64,000 nt of DNA from Thauera humireducens (GCF_001051995.2 NZ_CP014646.1:1860001-1924000), one strand, 5' to 3'; shown: positions 9,210-18,221, numbered from the stretch's first letter. Notes: generated by a model from the letters alone, not told the origin. Translations and numbers: made by a program.

Positions 9210-12200
9210 TCAGAACGTCCAGCGTGCCTTCACCGACGCGGTCTGGTTGATGAAGCTCTCGCGGTACTCGGCATCGTAGCGACCTGTGATCTCGACCCCT
9301 CCGGTCCTGAACACGGCGCCAAGGCCGCCACGCACGAGCCACGGCTCAAGCTCGAGGCCACGGGTGACGAAGGCCGCTCCCGGCGCACCGACGAACGCGG
9401 CGGTGACAGTTGCCCGTTCGTTGATCGTGTCATAGCCGACGCCCAGGTTGGCGAGCAAGGACGCACGCTCGCTGAGGCGATGCTCGAGCTTGCCATCCAC
9501 GCTGATCACCAGCGCCTCGGTACTACGGCTGTCCACATCGAGGTTCAGCACCCCTGCACCCTTTTCGGTGTAGGCGTCGTCCTTGATCCAGCTGTAATCG
9601 ACGCGGACCGACGGCGTCAGGCTGGTTTGGGCGCCGAGCGCGTAACGACGTCCGATGCCGAGGCCGAGGTAGGCGGTGTCGCTGGTGAAATCGGCCTCGG
9701 CCACACGCGCGGCAAAGGTGATCTTGCGACGCCCCTCGTTGCGGTTGCGGCCAATACCGGCCAAGAAGTCGATCTCCGTGCGCTCGTCGAGGCTGTAGCT
9801 GCCGTAACCGGTGAGCTGGAAAACGTCGATCTCGGCACTTTGCGGCGTAGCGCTCGAATTGCCGTCAACGTCGCCCTTGGCGTACGCAAAGGCTGCGCCG
9901 ACGCGCAGCGCCGACGACAGTTCGCCATCGACCCCCAGCGCCACGCCATAGGTCCGAGCCTCGTAGCCCGTTACCTCGCGGCGGTCCTTCTGGTCTGCCC
10001 AGGAGCCGAAGGGCTTGAGCCAGAGGTGCTCGTCGCCGAGAAATTCGTCGCCGGAAGAGAGGCCGCGCCGGCTGTCGATGCGCGACTGCAGCACCCGGCC
10101 GATATCCCCCATGACGTTTTGCGCCGCCTTGGTGGTCCCACCACTGAGCAGCGGCAACGTCTGGCTAGCCGCAACCGCAACGTCCTGCTGGGTCGTCAGC
10201 GGCACGAACAACAGGGCCAATGGGCCTGTCGGGTTGGTGGCCAGCACGTTGTCAAGCACGTGAGCGGCGCCCAGCGCGGGTGAATTACCGAACGCGTTCA
10301 CGCTACCGACGATCGTGGCTCCGCCTCCGCCACCGGTATCTCCACCGCCGGTATCTCCACCACCGGTATCTCCGCCGCCACCGACCGTGGTCACGATCAG
10401 GCTCACATCGTTGGCGCCATAGCTCACCCCAAAATCGAAGAGCACACTGTTGTCCGACACCGAGCTGAAGCTGCCGCTTACTCCACCGTCGGCGTGTATC
10501 ACCGAGGAGAGCGTGCCATTGGTGAGACCGACCGCCGACGCTGCATCGACGGTGAGACGACCACCGAGTATGGCTGTGCCTGCAGCGTCTATCTTGCCGT
10601 AGCTACTCATGCTGCCCACTGCGACGCTCAGGGTATCGGTGGAGGAAAGGTTACCGCCCACCATCAGCGTCTTGCCGGCCGCAACGGACAAGGTGCCGGC
10701 ATTGCTGAGATTGCCACCGATAGCGACGGAACCCACGCCGAGGCTGCCCCCCGACAATACTGCAACCGCACCGGCCAGACCGGCACCATCCGCCAGGTTC
10801 AAAGCGCCACCATTTACGTTAGTAGCGCCGGTGTAGGTATTGTTTGCCGTCATCATCACCGTCCCACCAGCGACCATCACGCTGCCGCTGCCGCTGATCG
10901 CATTGGCAACGGTGATGACATCCGAGCGATTGAAGGTGAGCGTGCCGTTGTTGCTCACCACGCCACCACCCAGTGCACCGCTGGTGCCGCCGTTGCCGAC
11001 CTGCAGCGCCGCGCCGCTGTCGATGGTGGTACCACCGCCATAGGTGTTGGCACCGGTCAGCGTCACCACGCCGGTTCCAGTGGCGACCACCGCACCGCTG
11101 CCGCCAATGGCGTTGGCAACGGTGATGGCGTCCGAACGATTGAAGGCGAGCGTGCCGTTGTTGGTCACCGCACCGCTGCCCAGTGCGCCGCTGGTGCCGC
11201 CGTTGCCGATCTGCAGCGTGGTGGCGCTGTCGATGGTGGTGGCACCGCTATGGCTGGTACCGGTGACAACGGTCGTGCCGGCGCCGCTGAACGTCAGATG
11301 GCCGCTACCGGTGAAAGCGCCGGAGAAGACGTCGGAGTGCCCCCCGTTGTCGATGGAGCCACCGCTGGCGCCCACCGAGATCGCACGGGAACTGGTGAGG
11401 TCCGCGGTCGTCAGCAGCGTGCCCCCGTCCAGGGTGAGCGCGCTCCCGGCCGCACCGAGCGCGCTGTCGGCGGCGATGCTGAGCGTGCCCTGTTTGACGA
11501 TCCACGGCGTCGCCGCGGTAGTGGTATTGACCAAGGCCCAGGTGCTGGTCCCGGTCTTGGTGAAATTCTGGAAGCCTTTGAACTGTGCGGAATTGCCGAT
11601 CTTGGAGGCGTCGAAGCTGCCGTTGGTGCCCCCGCCCAGCGTGAGCGTGTCGCCGCCGTTGGTGCTGCCACTGGTGCTGACGACGTTGCCGGTGAAGGTG
11701 CCGCCGGACAGGATCACCAGTTCGTTGCCGCCGCCCGAAAGCGACACCGCATTGGCCCGCGTTACGCCATTCCCGTGCAGCCCGCCGCTGATGACGCCGC
11801 TGTTGGTAATGGTCGAATTGCCGGTGGAAATGACCCCGGCACCACCCGCCCCCGCCGCACCCGAATAATAGCCCGGCCCCCAGGTACCGATACCGGCGAC
11901 ACCACCGGCGCCGCCATTGCCGCCGGCCAGACTTCCACTATTGATCAAGGTGAAACCCGCCCCGGCCACCGCAGCAGCACCCGCTCCGCCGTCACCACCA
12001 TATCCGCCGTACTTTGAGCTGGTGGCATTACCGCCTCGACCGCCGTCGCCGCCACGCCCGCCAGTCACGTTCGTGGCGTTGGTCAGGGTGAAGCCGGTGC
12101 CTGTAATGCCAGTAACGCCCGCCCCCCCCGCGCCCCCTATTCCACCCGATCCACCGTCTGATCCCGCCGCGCCGGCAGCGCCGTTGCCCAGTGCCCAACT

Positions 12201-12653
12201 ACCGGCGCCCGACAGCGTCAGGTTGCTGCTGCCTGCACTGATCGACTGCCCGGCAACCACGGCCGTGCCAGCGTTGGTGATCGTCGTGGTCCCGGTAAGG
12301 GTGGGCAGCGGGCTGGACGGTGTCAGGTCGAGCGAGCCGCTCAATTCGATCGTGCTGCCCGCATCGGCGTTGGCATCGGTGATCGCCTGGCGCAGCGAAC
12401 CGGCGCCGCTGTCGTTATCGTTCACCACAGTGTAGGTCGCCGCCGTGGCCGCCTGGGCGACCAGCGCCAGCAGGCCCAGCGACAGTGCCCGGCACACCGG
12501 CTTCAGCAGCGGACTGGCGGCCGGTCGGGCGATACCGGCGAACACCGGGCGCGATGCGGGCGAGCCGCCGGCGCAGACGTGCGCCGATTCGGGCACGGCC
12601 TGAAGGATGCCGGAACGGCGATTGCGGACGAGGCGGTAGGCAAGCTTGTTCAA
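9210..12653 (-). CDS. Type V autotransporter with glycine-rich passenger
   Basis: 1,147-aa outer-membrane autotransporter. The N terminus carries an extended signal peptide region (MNKLAYRLVRNRRSG) and then a hydrophobic core (LSLGLLALVAQAATA). The passenger is Gly/Thr/Ser-rich beta-helix sequence, including Gly-rich loops (GGSGGIGGAGGAG) and passenger-associated repeats (NGGTSGALGSG). A GGGDTGGGDTGGG spacer precedes a C-terminal 12-strand barrel ending in W-T-F (KARWTF). Translation appears to start at TTG 12653, with AAGGAG 7 nt upstream. The 98-bp gap to the GNAT gene allows co-transcription with the sulfotransferase/radical SAM cassette. Likely role: surface adhesion or aggregation (family inference). 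Confidence 0.9.
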   Translation of the reverse strand: MNKLAYRLVRNRRSGILQAVPESAHVCAGGSPASRPVFAGIARPAASPLLKPVCRALSLGLLALVAQAATAATYTVVNDNDSGAGSLRQAITDANADAGSTIELSGSLDLTPSSPLPTLTGTTTITNAGTAVVAGQSISAGSSNLTLSGAGSWALGNGAAGAAGSDGGSGGIGGAGGAGVTGITGTGFTLTNATNVTGGRGGDGGRGGNATSSKYGGYGGDGGAGAAAVAGAGFTLINSGSLAGGNGGAGGVAGIGTWGPGYYSGAAGAGGAGVISTGNSTITNSGVISGGLHGNGVTRANAVSLSGGGNELVILSGGTFTGNVVSTSGSTNGGDTLTLGGGTNGSFDASKIGNSAQFKGFQNFTKTGTSTWALVNTTTAATPWIVKQGTLSIAADSALGAAGSALTLDGGTLLTTADLTSSRAISVGASGGSIDNGGHSDVFSGAFTGSGHLTFSGAGTTVVTGTSHSGATTIDSATTLQIGNGGTSGALGSGAVTNNGTLAFNRSDAITVANAIGGSGAVVATGTGVVTLTGANTYGGGTTIDSGAALQVGNGGTSGALGGGVVSNNGTLTFNRSDVITVANAISGSGSVMVAGGTVMMTANNTYTGATNVNGGALNLADGAGLAGAVAVLSGGSLGVGSVAIGGNLSNAGTLSVAAGKTLMVGGNLSSTDTLSVAVGSMSSYGKIDAAGTAILGGRLTVDAASAVGLTNGTLSSVIHADGGVSGSFSSVSDNSVLFDFGVSYGANDVSLIVTTVGGGGDTGGGDTGGGDTGGGGGATIVGSVNAFGNSPALGAAHVLDNVLATNPTGPLALLFVPLTTQQDVAVAASQTLPLLSGGTTKAAQNVMGDIGRVLQSRIDSRRGLSSGDEFLGDEHLWLKPFGSWADQKDRREVTGYEARTYGVALGVDGELSSALRVGAAFAYAKGDVDGNSSATPQSAEIDVFQLTGYGSYSLDERTEIDFLAGIGRNRNEGRRKITFAARVAEADFTSDTAYLGLGIGRRYALGAQTSLTPSVRVDYSWIKDDAYTEKGAGVLNLDVDSRSTEALVISVDGKLEHRLSERASLLANLGVGYDTINERATVTAAFVGAPGAAFVTRGLELEPWLVRGGLGAVFRTGGVEITGRYDAEYRESFINQTASVKARWTF
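10320..10392. repeat. Short tandem repeat encoding the GGGDT spacer
   Basis: A 15-bp unit (ACCGGTATCTCCACC and variants) is repeated about three times. It encodes the Gly-Gly-Gly-Asp-Thr linker between passenger and barrel, so the spacer length could vary by slipped-strand replication. Confidence 0.7.
10885..11304. repeat. 210-bp tandem repeat in autotransporter passenger
   Basis: Two copies with a 210-bp period (starts near 10,885 and 11,095) encode about 70-residue passenger repeats containing ITVANAI, TLTGANTYGG and LQVGNGGTSGALG. They are diverged but easily recognised at the DNA level, as expected for autotransporter-associated beta-strand repeats. Confidence 0.65.
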
Positions 12654-12751
12654 CTTAAACTCCTTTGGTTTTCTTGTTGCGTCGCTGTTGTGTGCTGCCC
12701 GGCTTGTAGGCAGGGCTTAATCTGCTTTGGGGAATTCAGGCGTGCGGGCGC

Positions 12752-13288
12752 TCAGGCATCGTCGAAACGGCGGCGCCACACGCTGCGGCCGTGGGCATCG
12801 GTGCCGAGCAGGGCCAGGCCGCTCTGGCGGATCACGCGCAGCCCGGCAGGCGTGTCGAGCTTCGGGTTTTCCATGGTCGCGACCACGCCTTCCGGCGAGC
12901 CCGGCTCCCCGCCGTAATCAGCGGCCAGGGTCGCAAAGGTGCAGTCGAACAACTGCAGCGCCAGGCCCACGATGCGGCTGTCGGGCCGCACGAAGGTGCG
13001 GTAGAACCAGTAGGGCCGGCCGTCGGCGGGCAGGATGTCCGGGTAGAACGACGACACGCCGGCAATTTCGCCGTGCACGTCGAGCGCCACCGCGCCCACC
13101 TCGAAGGTGCGCCGCCAGGCGGCGAACGGGGTTCCGATGGCGCCGTGGTCGGCCCAGAAGCGGGCGAGCGCGGCACGCGTTTCGGCCGTGTTCCCGCCGC
13201 CGAACAGCCAGACGATGGAGTAACCGCGAAACGTGCGCAGCCTGCGGGCGGAATCGCTGAAAGGCATGTGGGACGGAGCTCCGGTCAT
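12752..13288 (-). CDS. GNAT-like acetyltransferase (inferred)
   Basis: 178-aa protein. A central AVALDVHGEIAGVSSFY strand-turn-strand and WFYRTFVRPDSRIVGLALQLF resemble the acetyl-CoA-binding core of GNAT N-acetyltransferases, but a canonical Q/R-x-x-G-x-G/A loop is not obvious, so the assignment is tentative. ATG 13288 overlaps the radical SAM stop by 4 nt (ATGA), so the two are translationally coupled; ATG 13267 is an alternative start. It is the third gene of the sulfotransferase/radical SAM/GNAT set just upstream of the autotransporter. It may modify a peptide or surface structure made by its neighbours (inference). Confidence 0.6.
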   Translation of the reverse strand: MTGAPSHMPFSDSARRLRTFRGYSIVWLFGGGNTAETRAALARFWADHGAIGTPFAAWRRTFEVGAVALDVHGEIAGVSSFYPDILPADGRPYWFYRTFVRPDSRIVGLALQLFDCTFATLAADYGGEPGSPEGVVATMENPKLDTPAGLRVIRQSGLALLGTDAHGRSVWRRRFDDA

Positions 13289-14388
13289 GGGGCAGAAGCG
13301 ACGGCGGCGAGACCGTCGTCGTTGAGGAAGAGCGCGCACCACACCCGCCACATGCGGATCGCCCGCGCCAGCTCCTGCGGCCGGCGCAGCGAACGGGTCG
13401 CGCGCGCCAACACGGTGGCATAGCTCTGGGCGTAGAGCCGGCATGAACGGCAATCGACGTTGGGCGTGCAGCACTTTTCGCTGCTGGCGCTGAAATCGGT
13501 GTTGTAGTGGCGTAGCGCGTTGGTCAGCCGCACGGCGCAATCGGCCGCCACGTCGGAACCGGGCAACAGTTCCGGGTACAGGCCGGCCGGGTCGTGGATG
13601 AGCGCGTTGTATTCATGGCTGTAGACGACCTTGCAGGTGGCGTCGTCCATCAGCCGCGCGATCGCGTCGTGTGCGCGGGCGAGATGCACCGGCTGCAGCA
13701 CCAGGTTGTCGGCCGCGGAGCTGATCGCGTGGTAGCGGTCACCCGGGCCTTCGCCCTGTATGAAGCGGCTGTAGCGGGCGGTGGGGCTGTAGTGGTTGAA
13801 GGTCAGCGCGAGGTCGTTGTCCGCACACATCGCCGCGACCTCGCCGATCTCGTCGATGTTGCGCGCATTGAGCGTCATCACGAAGACCGCGCGCGGGTCG
13901 CCGCGGTAGTTGCGCACCTGCTTCTGCTGGACGTCGGCACCGCGCAGCGCCTTGTCCGTGGCCGCCCCTCCCCACACCGACACATGAATGCGGTACGGCA
14001 CTTCGGCGGAAATCCGCTGGATCCCGTTGGTGAAGACCACGCCATAGGGCAGATGGCGGGCGGCAATCACCAGCTTGTGCTGCACCAACGACGGTTCGGC
14101 CCCGCTGAAATAGCCGTAGCGCACGCCCCGCGCCGCCTCTGCGGCGAAGAAGCGCTCGACCCCGCCCCCCTCGTCGGCATCGACATGGCCGAGGTAATCG
14201 TTACCGGAAAAGTAGAGACAGCCTTCGCAGCGCAGATTGCAGCGGGAGGTCAGGTCGTACTGACTTGGCCTCAGCGGCAAGGCGCGTTCGCGCAATGCCC
14301 GCCAGAACGCGAGATCGGCGGTAGAGGGCGCCTCCACCAAGGATGATCGCACCACCCCACTCACCAGGACATCACCGCAACGCGTCAT
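13285..14388 (-). CDS. Radical SAM protein
   Basis: 367-aa radical S-adenosylmethionine enzyme. The cluster motif CNLRCEGC (Cys-x3-Cys-x2-Cys) is near residue 50, in the context QYDLTSRCNLRCEGCLYFSG. A SAM-binding GYFSGAEPSL (the GGEP-like element) and FTNGIQ follow. A C-terminal Cys-rich segment (CCTPNVDCRSC, about residue 310) may hold an auxiliary Fe-S cluster. The start ATG overlaps the sulfotransferase stop by 4 nt (ATGA), and its own stop overlaps the next gene the same way. No precursor-peptide gene was recognised nearby. The substrate is unknown; the coupling suggests one pathway with its two partners. Confidence 0.85.
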   Translation of the reverse strand: MTRCGDVLVSGVVRSSLVEAPSTADLAFWRALRERALPLRPSQYDLTSRCNLRCEGCLYFSGNDYLGHVDADEGGGVERFFAAEAARGVRYGYFSGAEPSLVQHKLVIAARHLPYGVVFTNGIQRISAEVPYRIHVSVWGGAATDKALRGADVQQKQVRNYRGDPRAVFVMTLNARNIDEIGEVAAMCADNDLALTFNHYSPTARYSRFIQGEGPGDRYHAISSAADNLVLQPVHLARAHDAIARLMDDATCKVVYSHEYNALIHDPAGLYPELLPGSDVAADCAVRLTNALRHYNTDFSASSEKCCTPNVDCRSCRLYAQSYATVLARATRSLRRPQELARAIRMWRVWCALFLNDDGLAAVASAP

Positions 14389-15197
14389 ACGATCCGCACC
14401 TTGCGGGTGTTCAGTGCCGGATTACGCCAGAAAGCGTCGTTCTGGAAACGCTGGAAGATATCCGGTGGCAGCACACTGGTCCGCGGTGTGGCCACCACGC
14501 GCTGCCGCACCGCATGCAGCCCCGGCGTGCCAGTGCGGGCGTCGAACTCGTCAGCCTCGAAGCGGACGTTATCGAAATCGTGGCGGAAGGCAGGTTCGCC
14601 GATGAAGTCGTAGATCGCATCGAGGACAAGCTGCGGCTTCGCCACCAGGGTGTCGTACTGGACCAGCATCAGGTTGGCCGCGTAATCACCGAAGAAGGCT
14701 TCCTTCAGCGCGTTGTACGCGTAGCCCACCAAGCCCTCACCGTTGGCGATGCCTTCCGCCCGGGAATACACGGTGCCGCTGGTCTGGTAGTTGAAGATCG
14801 ACGACGGTGACAAGGCGTTGCGCTGGATCAGGCGCTCGACGCTGTCGATGATCCAGGGCAGGTCGCGCACGCAGGCGATCACCTTGCCCTGCGGAAACAG
14901 CGTGCGCAGCAGCGACATGCGCGCGCACCACACGCGGTTGGTGTCGAAGATCACTGCGGCCTCGTATTCCGGGCCGTAGTAGTGCTCGAAAACGCCGCGC
15001 AGGATGCGCTCGCGCTGAGCGTCGCTGAGGAATACCGCGTACTCGTTGCGCGCGCTCATTTCTTGTTGCAGGACACTGAGCATGCCACCCACGGGCCCGC
15101 TCATGCCGGCGTGAACACGGGGATTCTGGCGCAGGAGCGCAGCGAGCAGAGTGGAGCCGGAGCGAGGCAGACCCGATATGAAATGGATTGCAGACAC
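14385..15197 (-). CDS. Sulfotransferase family protein
   Basis: About 270-aa PAPS-dependent sulfotransferase. The 5'-phosphosulfate loop FISGLPRSGSTLLAALL is at the N terminus, and the 3'-phosphate loop region CVRDLPWIIDSVERL is near residue 110. The C-terminal half includes LVQYDTLVAKPQLVLDAIYDFIGEP, typical of protein/carbohydrate sulfotransferases of bacterial origin. The frame is open to 15302, but GTG 15197 sits directly before the conserved start; its ribosome site is weak. Stop and next start overlap (ATGA). It is first in a tightly coupled three-gene unit leading to the autotransporter, so a surface sulfation role is possible (inference). Confidence 0.8.
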   Translation of the reverse strand: MSAIHFISGLPRSGSTLLAALLRQNPRVHAGMSGPVGGMLSVLQQEMSARNEYAVFLSDAQRERILRGVFEHYYGPEYEAAVIFDTNRVWCARMSLLRTLFPQGKVIACVRDLPWIIDSVERLIQRNALSPSSIFNYQTSGTVYSRAEGIANGEGLVGYAYNALKEAFFGDYAANLMLVQYDTLVAKPQLVLDAIYDFIGEPAFRHDFDNVRFEADEFDARTGTPGLHAVRQRVVATPRTSVLPPDIFQRFQNDAFWRNPALNTRKVRIV

Positions 15198-15601
15198 GAC
15201 AGGCGAAATGCAATGGTTGTTCGGATGGGTGGCACCGACACCTGCGCTCCGCCGCCTGACCCTTACAGGTGCAGCCGATTGCCCATGTCGGGTACAGCCC
15301 ACGCAGTGTAACCAAAAGTGTTCGACGCGATGCTGTCGCAGCCGATTTCTCTACACATTTTAAATACTCGATATGTGATCAATTCATATGACGAATCGAC
15401 TTTGCCGCCCACACGAGGTCGTAAACCGAGGCGGCCCAGTGACGCCCCATCTCGGCGAGCGCGCGCCTGCCGGAGCAAGCGCGCAGCCCTTGGAGGCTCG
15501 TGTCGGCCTTTGCCACCATGGAAACACCCAAGCGGATACGCCCCCGGGAGATGCCCACCCCACCACGTTCTTTGAGCAAACGCCGGAGAACTCACCCGCA
15601 C
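15198..15601. other. Intergenic region with an AT-rich patch
   Basis: About 400 bp. The stretch 15,300-15,400 is clearly more AT-rich than its surroundings (TTTTAAATACTCGATATGTG) and probably holds the promoter of the sulfotransferase operon. A 66-codon minus-strand frame (15,379-15,579) starts with a plausible coding texture but has no recognisable domain or ribosome site, and I do not call it. Confidence 0.4.
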
Positions 15602-17038
15602 TCAGCGGGTCACCTGCGCCTCCATCATCGCCAGGAACTGATCGGAGTACGGCGGCAGCAGACCCCACTCGCGGCGCGGATCGTAGGCCGGCGCCTTGAA
15701 CACCGTGCGCGCATGGCTGAATTCGAGAAAGCCCTCGCGACCGTGGTAGTGCCCCATGCCGGAGGCGCCCACGCCGCCGAAGGGCGCGTCTTCCATCGCG
15801 GCGTGGAACATCGCCTCGTTGATCGTGACGCCACCCGACAGCGTGTGCTCGAGCACGCGCTTCTGCTCGCCCTCGTCCTCGCCGAAGTAGTACAGCGCCA
15901 GCGGACGCGGACGGCTGTTGATGTCGGCGATGACCGCGTCGATCGCGTCGTAAGGCTTCACGACGACCGCGGGACCGAAGATCTCTTCCTGCATGATCAT
16001 CGCGCTCGACGGCGGATCGATGACGATGGCGAGCGGGCGGCGGCGCCCAGCCGCATCGGCCGCCAGCGGCGCCGGCGCGCAGTCCACCCGGGCGCCGGCA
16101 CGGGCCGCATCGCTGACATAGGCGTCGACCCGGGCCACGTGGCGCTCGTTCACCACCGCGACCATGTCCGGGTTCCCCGCCACACTCGGGAACAGTTCGC
16201 CGAAGCTGCGCTTGAGCGCGGCGACGAAATCCTCGAGCTGCTCGCGGGCCACATAGACGACGTCCGGATTTACGCACAGCTGCCCGCCGTTGCTCGCCTT
16301 CGCGGCGGCGATGCGGAAGGCCGCGGTCGGGAGATCGGCGCTTCGGGCAACGATGGTCGGCGACTTGCCGCCCAGCTCCAGCGTCACCGGCACGAGGTTC
16401 TGGGCGGCGTTGCGCATGACCGCCTTGCCGACCTGGGTGCTGCCGGTGAACACGATGTGATCGAAGGGCTGAGCGGTGAAGATCTCGCCCACGTCAGGGC
16501 CGCCGGTGACGACGCCGACCTCGAGCGGATCGAACATGTCGACGACCGCCTCGGCCACGACCTGGGCCGTGCGCGGCACCACCTCGGAAGGCTTGAGGAT
16601 GGCGCGGTTGCCGGCAGCGAGCACACTGGCGAGCGGACTGAACAGGGTGAACAGCGGCGCGTTCCAGGTGCCGATGATGCCCACCGTGCCCTTGGGCTGG
16701 TACATCACCCAGGCCTGGGCGCCCAGTTGGTCATAGGGCGGGAACGGCGTGCGCGGTTCGCTCGCCATCCAGGGCTCGAAATGATCGCGGGCATACTTCA
16801 GCGAGGTCAGCGAACCGAGCACATCGTTCATCAGCGAATAGCCCTTGGGACGGCCGCCGAAGTCCGCGTCCATGGCCTCGACCAGGGGCTTGTGGTACTT
16901 CACCAGCAGGTCGATCGCCGTCTGGATGCGGCGCTTGCGCTCCGCGGCACTGACGGCGCCAGCGGCATCGAACGCGCTGCGTTGTTGCTGGAGCAGGCCG
17001 ACCAGGCCTGCGGCGGTAGTGATGATCTCTTTCGTCAC
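15602..17038 (-). CDS. Aldehyde dehydrogenase, coniferyl-aldehyde dehydrogenase type
   Basis: 478-aa NAD(P)-dependent aldehyde dehydrogenase. Conserved elements: GTVGIIGTWNAPLF (about residue 110), the coenzyme loop FTGSTQVGKAV (about 185), general-base Glu in TLELGGKSP (about 210), active-site Cys in GGQLCVNPD (about 245) and EEIFGPAVVV (about 340). This short subfamily includes coniferyl aldehyde dehydrogenase and alkanal dehydrogenases. GTG 17038 is chosen, with CGGAG 7-8 nt upstream; the open frame continues far upstream without homology. It is divergent from the flavin reductase gene across a region with two palindromic sites, so the two units are likely co-regulated. Confidence 0.88.
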   Translation of the reverse strand: MTKEIITTAAGLVGLLQQQRSAFDAAGAVSAAERKRRIQTAIDLLVKYHKPLVEAMDADFGGRPKGYSLMNDVLGSLTSLKYARDHFEPWMASEPRTPFPPYDQLGAQAWVMYQPKGTVGIIGTWNAPLFTLFSPLASVLAAGNRAILKPSEVVPRTAQVVAEAVVDMFDPLEVGVVTGGPDVGEIFTAQPFDHIVFTGSTQVGKAVMRNAAQNLVPVTLELGGKSPTIVARSADLPTAAFRIAAAKASNGGQLCVNPDVVYVAREQLEDFVAALKRSFGELFPSVAGNPDMVAVVNERHVARVDAYVSDAARAGARVDCAPAPLAADAAGRRRPLAIVIDPPSSAMIMQEEIFGPAVVVKPYDAIDAVIADINSRPRPLALYYFGEDEGEQKRVLEHTLSGGVTINEAMFHAAMEDAPFGGVGASGMGHYHGREGFLEFSHARTVFKAPAYDPRREWGLLPPYSDQFLAMMEAQVTR

Positions 17039-17120
17039 GGCAATCGCTCCGGGTTGAGAGGCGGGATTTGACGCAGTTGCGCACGCTGCGAACTTAACCC
17101 GCGAACCCCGAAGCCGCGTA

Positions 17121-17177
17121 GTCCGATCGGACGATCGCCCCAGGCCGCGCCGGCAAAAAACGCTAGTCCGTTGGGAC
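17121..17177. promoter_or_regulatory. Two candidate operator palindromes
   Basis: GTCCGATCGGAC (17,121-17,132) is a perfect 12-bp palindrome. GTCCGTTGGGAC (17,166-17,177) keeps the GTCC/GGAC arms. The centres are 45 bp apart, and both sites share a preceding TA and following GA. They lie in the 205-bp divergent promoter region between the aldehyde dehydrogenase and the flavin reductase operon, as expected for binding sites of a dimeric repressor. No regulator gene is adjacent. Confidence 0.6.
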
Positions 17178-17243
17178 GATGACCCTGTCAGGGGCGAATT
17201 CCATACTCGGCGCCATCTTCTCTCCCGTCTTGCGAGACACGAC

Positions 17244-18221
17244 ATGACGACGCACAAGGGTTTCGACCCCCAGGCATTCCGCGCCGCGCTCGGCACCTTC
17301 ACCACCGGGGTCACCATCATCACGACCCGCACCCCGGATGGCGAAGCGATCGGCATCACCGCCAACAGCTTCAACTCCGTCTCCCTCAATCCGCCCCTGG
17401 TCCTTTGGAGTCTGGCGAAGAATGCCCGCAGCCTGCAGGCCTTCTCGAGCGCGAAGCACTGGAACGTGCACGTGCTGTCGGCCGACCAGGAGCCGCTTTC
17501 GGGCCGCTTCGCCCGCCAGGGGGAAGACAAGTTCGCGGGACTCGAGCTGGACGACGGCATCAGTAAGGCACCGCTGCTGAAGGACTGCACGGCACGCTTC
17601 CAGTGCCGCACTGCCTTCAGCTACGACGGCGGCGATCACGTCATCTTCGTCGGCGAGGTGCTCGCCTACGACCACAGCGATCTGCCGCCGCTCGTCTTCC
17701 AGAGCGGCCAGTACGCGCTGGCCGCGCGCAAGCCACGCGAGGAAGTCCGCCTCGGGGCGACGCCGCCGCCCGAGTGCAGCTACACCGAGGACCTGCTCGG
17801 CTACCTGCTGGGGCGCGCGCACTACCAGATGCTGTTCGCCCTGCGCCAGTTGCTGAACACACAGGCCCTGGACGAGCGCTCGTTCTTCGTCCTGTCGGTG
17901 CTGTCGATCCGCGACCGCCTGACGCTGAACGAACTGAACGCCTTCATTGCATACACCGGCATGCTGGCCACGGACGAGTCGATGGCTTCGCTGGAATCGC
18001 AGCGCCTGGTCGCGCTCGAAACCCACGACGGCGAAGAGCGTTACGTCCTGACGGCCGACGGCCGCGAGGCCTCGCTGCGCCAGATCGCGCTGGCAAAGGC
18101 CGTCGAGGAAGACATCGCGGCCAAGCTCGGCGCAGGCGACGCGATGGCCCTGAAACTGCTGCTCAAGCGCCTGATCGCCAGCAGCGACCCGGGCATGCCC
18201 GACCTCTGGTCGCCACGCTGA
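17244..18221 (+). CDS. Flavin reductase with C-terminal MarR-like domain
   Basis: 325-aa protein. The N-terminal half (about 1-165) is a flavin reductase domain: FRAALGTFTTGVTIITTR, then GITANSFNSVSLNPPLVLWSL (flavin-binding strand) and HVIFVGEVLAY. The C-terminal half (about 180-310) looks like a winged-helix MarR-type domain: LTLNELNAFIAYTG, MASLESQRLVALETHDGEERYVLTADG. This architecture is known from C1, the reductase of 4-hydroxyphenylacetate 3-hydroxylase of Acinetobacter, where the tail senses the substrate. It would supply reduced FMN to a two-component monooxygenase, but no oxygenase gene is adjacent. First gene of the plus-strand block. Confidence 0.85.
   Translation: MTTHKGFDPQAFRAALGTFTTGVTIITTRTPDGEAIGITANSFNSVSLNPPLVLWSLAKNARSLQAFSSAKHWNVHVLSADQEPLSGRFARQGEDKFAGLELDDGISKAPLLKDCTARFQCRTAFSYDGGDHVIFVGEVLAYDHSDLPPLVFQSGQYALAARKPREEVRLGATPPPECSYTEDLLGYLLGRAHYQMLFALRQLLNTQALDERSFFVLSVLSIRDRLTLNELNAFIAYTGMLATDESMASLESQRLVALETHDGEERYVLTADGREASLRQIALAKAVEEDIAAKLGAGDAMALKLLLKRLIASSDPGMPDLWSPR

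Noticed and set aside
15379..15579. 66-codon minus-strand gene
   Set aside because: No ribosome site, domain or conserved context; may be upstream leader or remnant.
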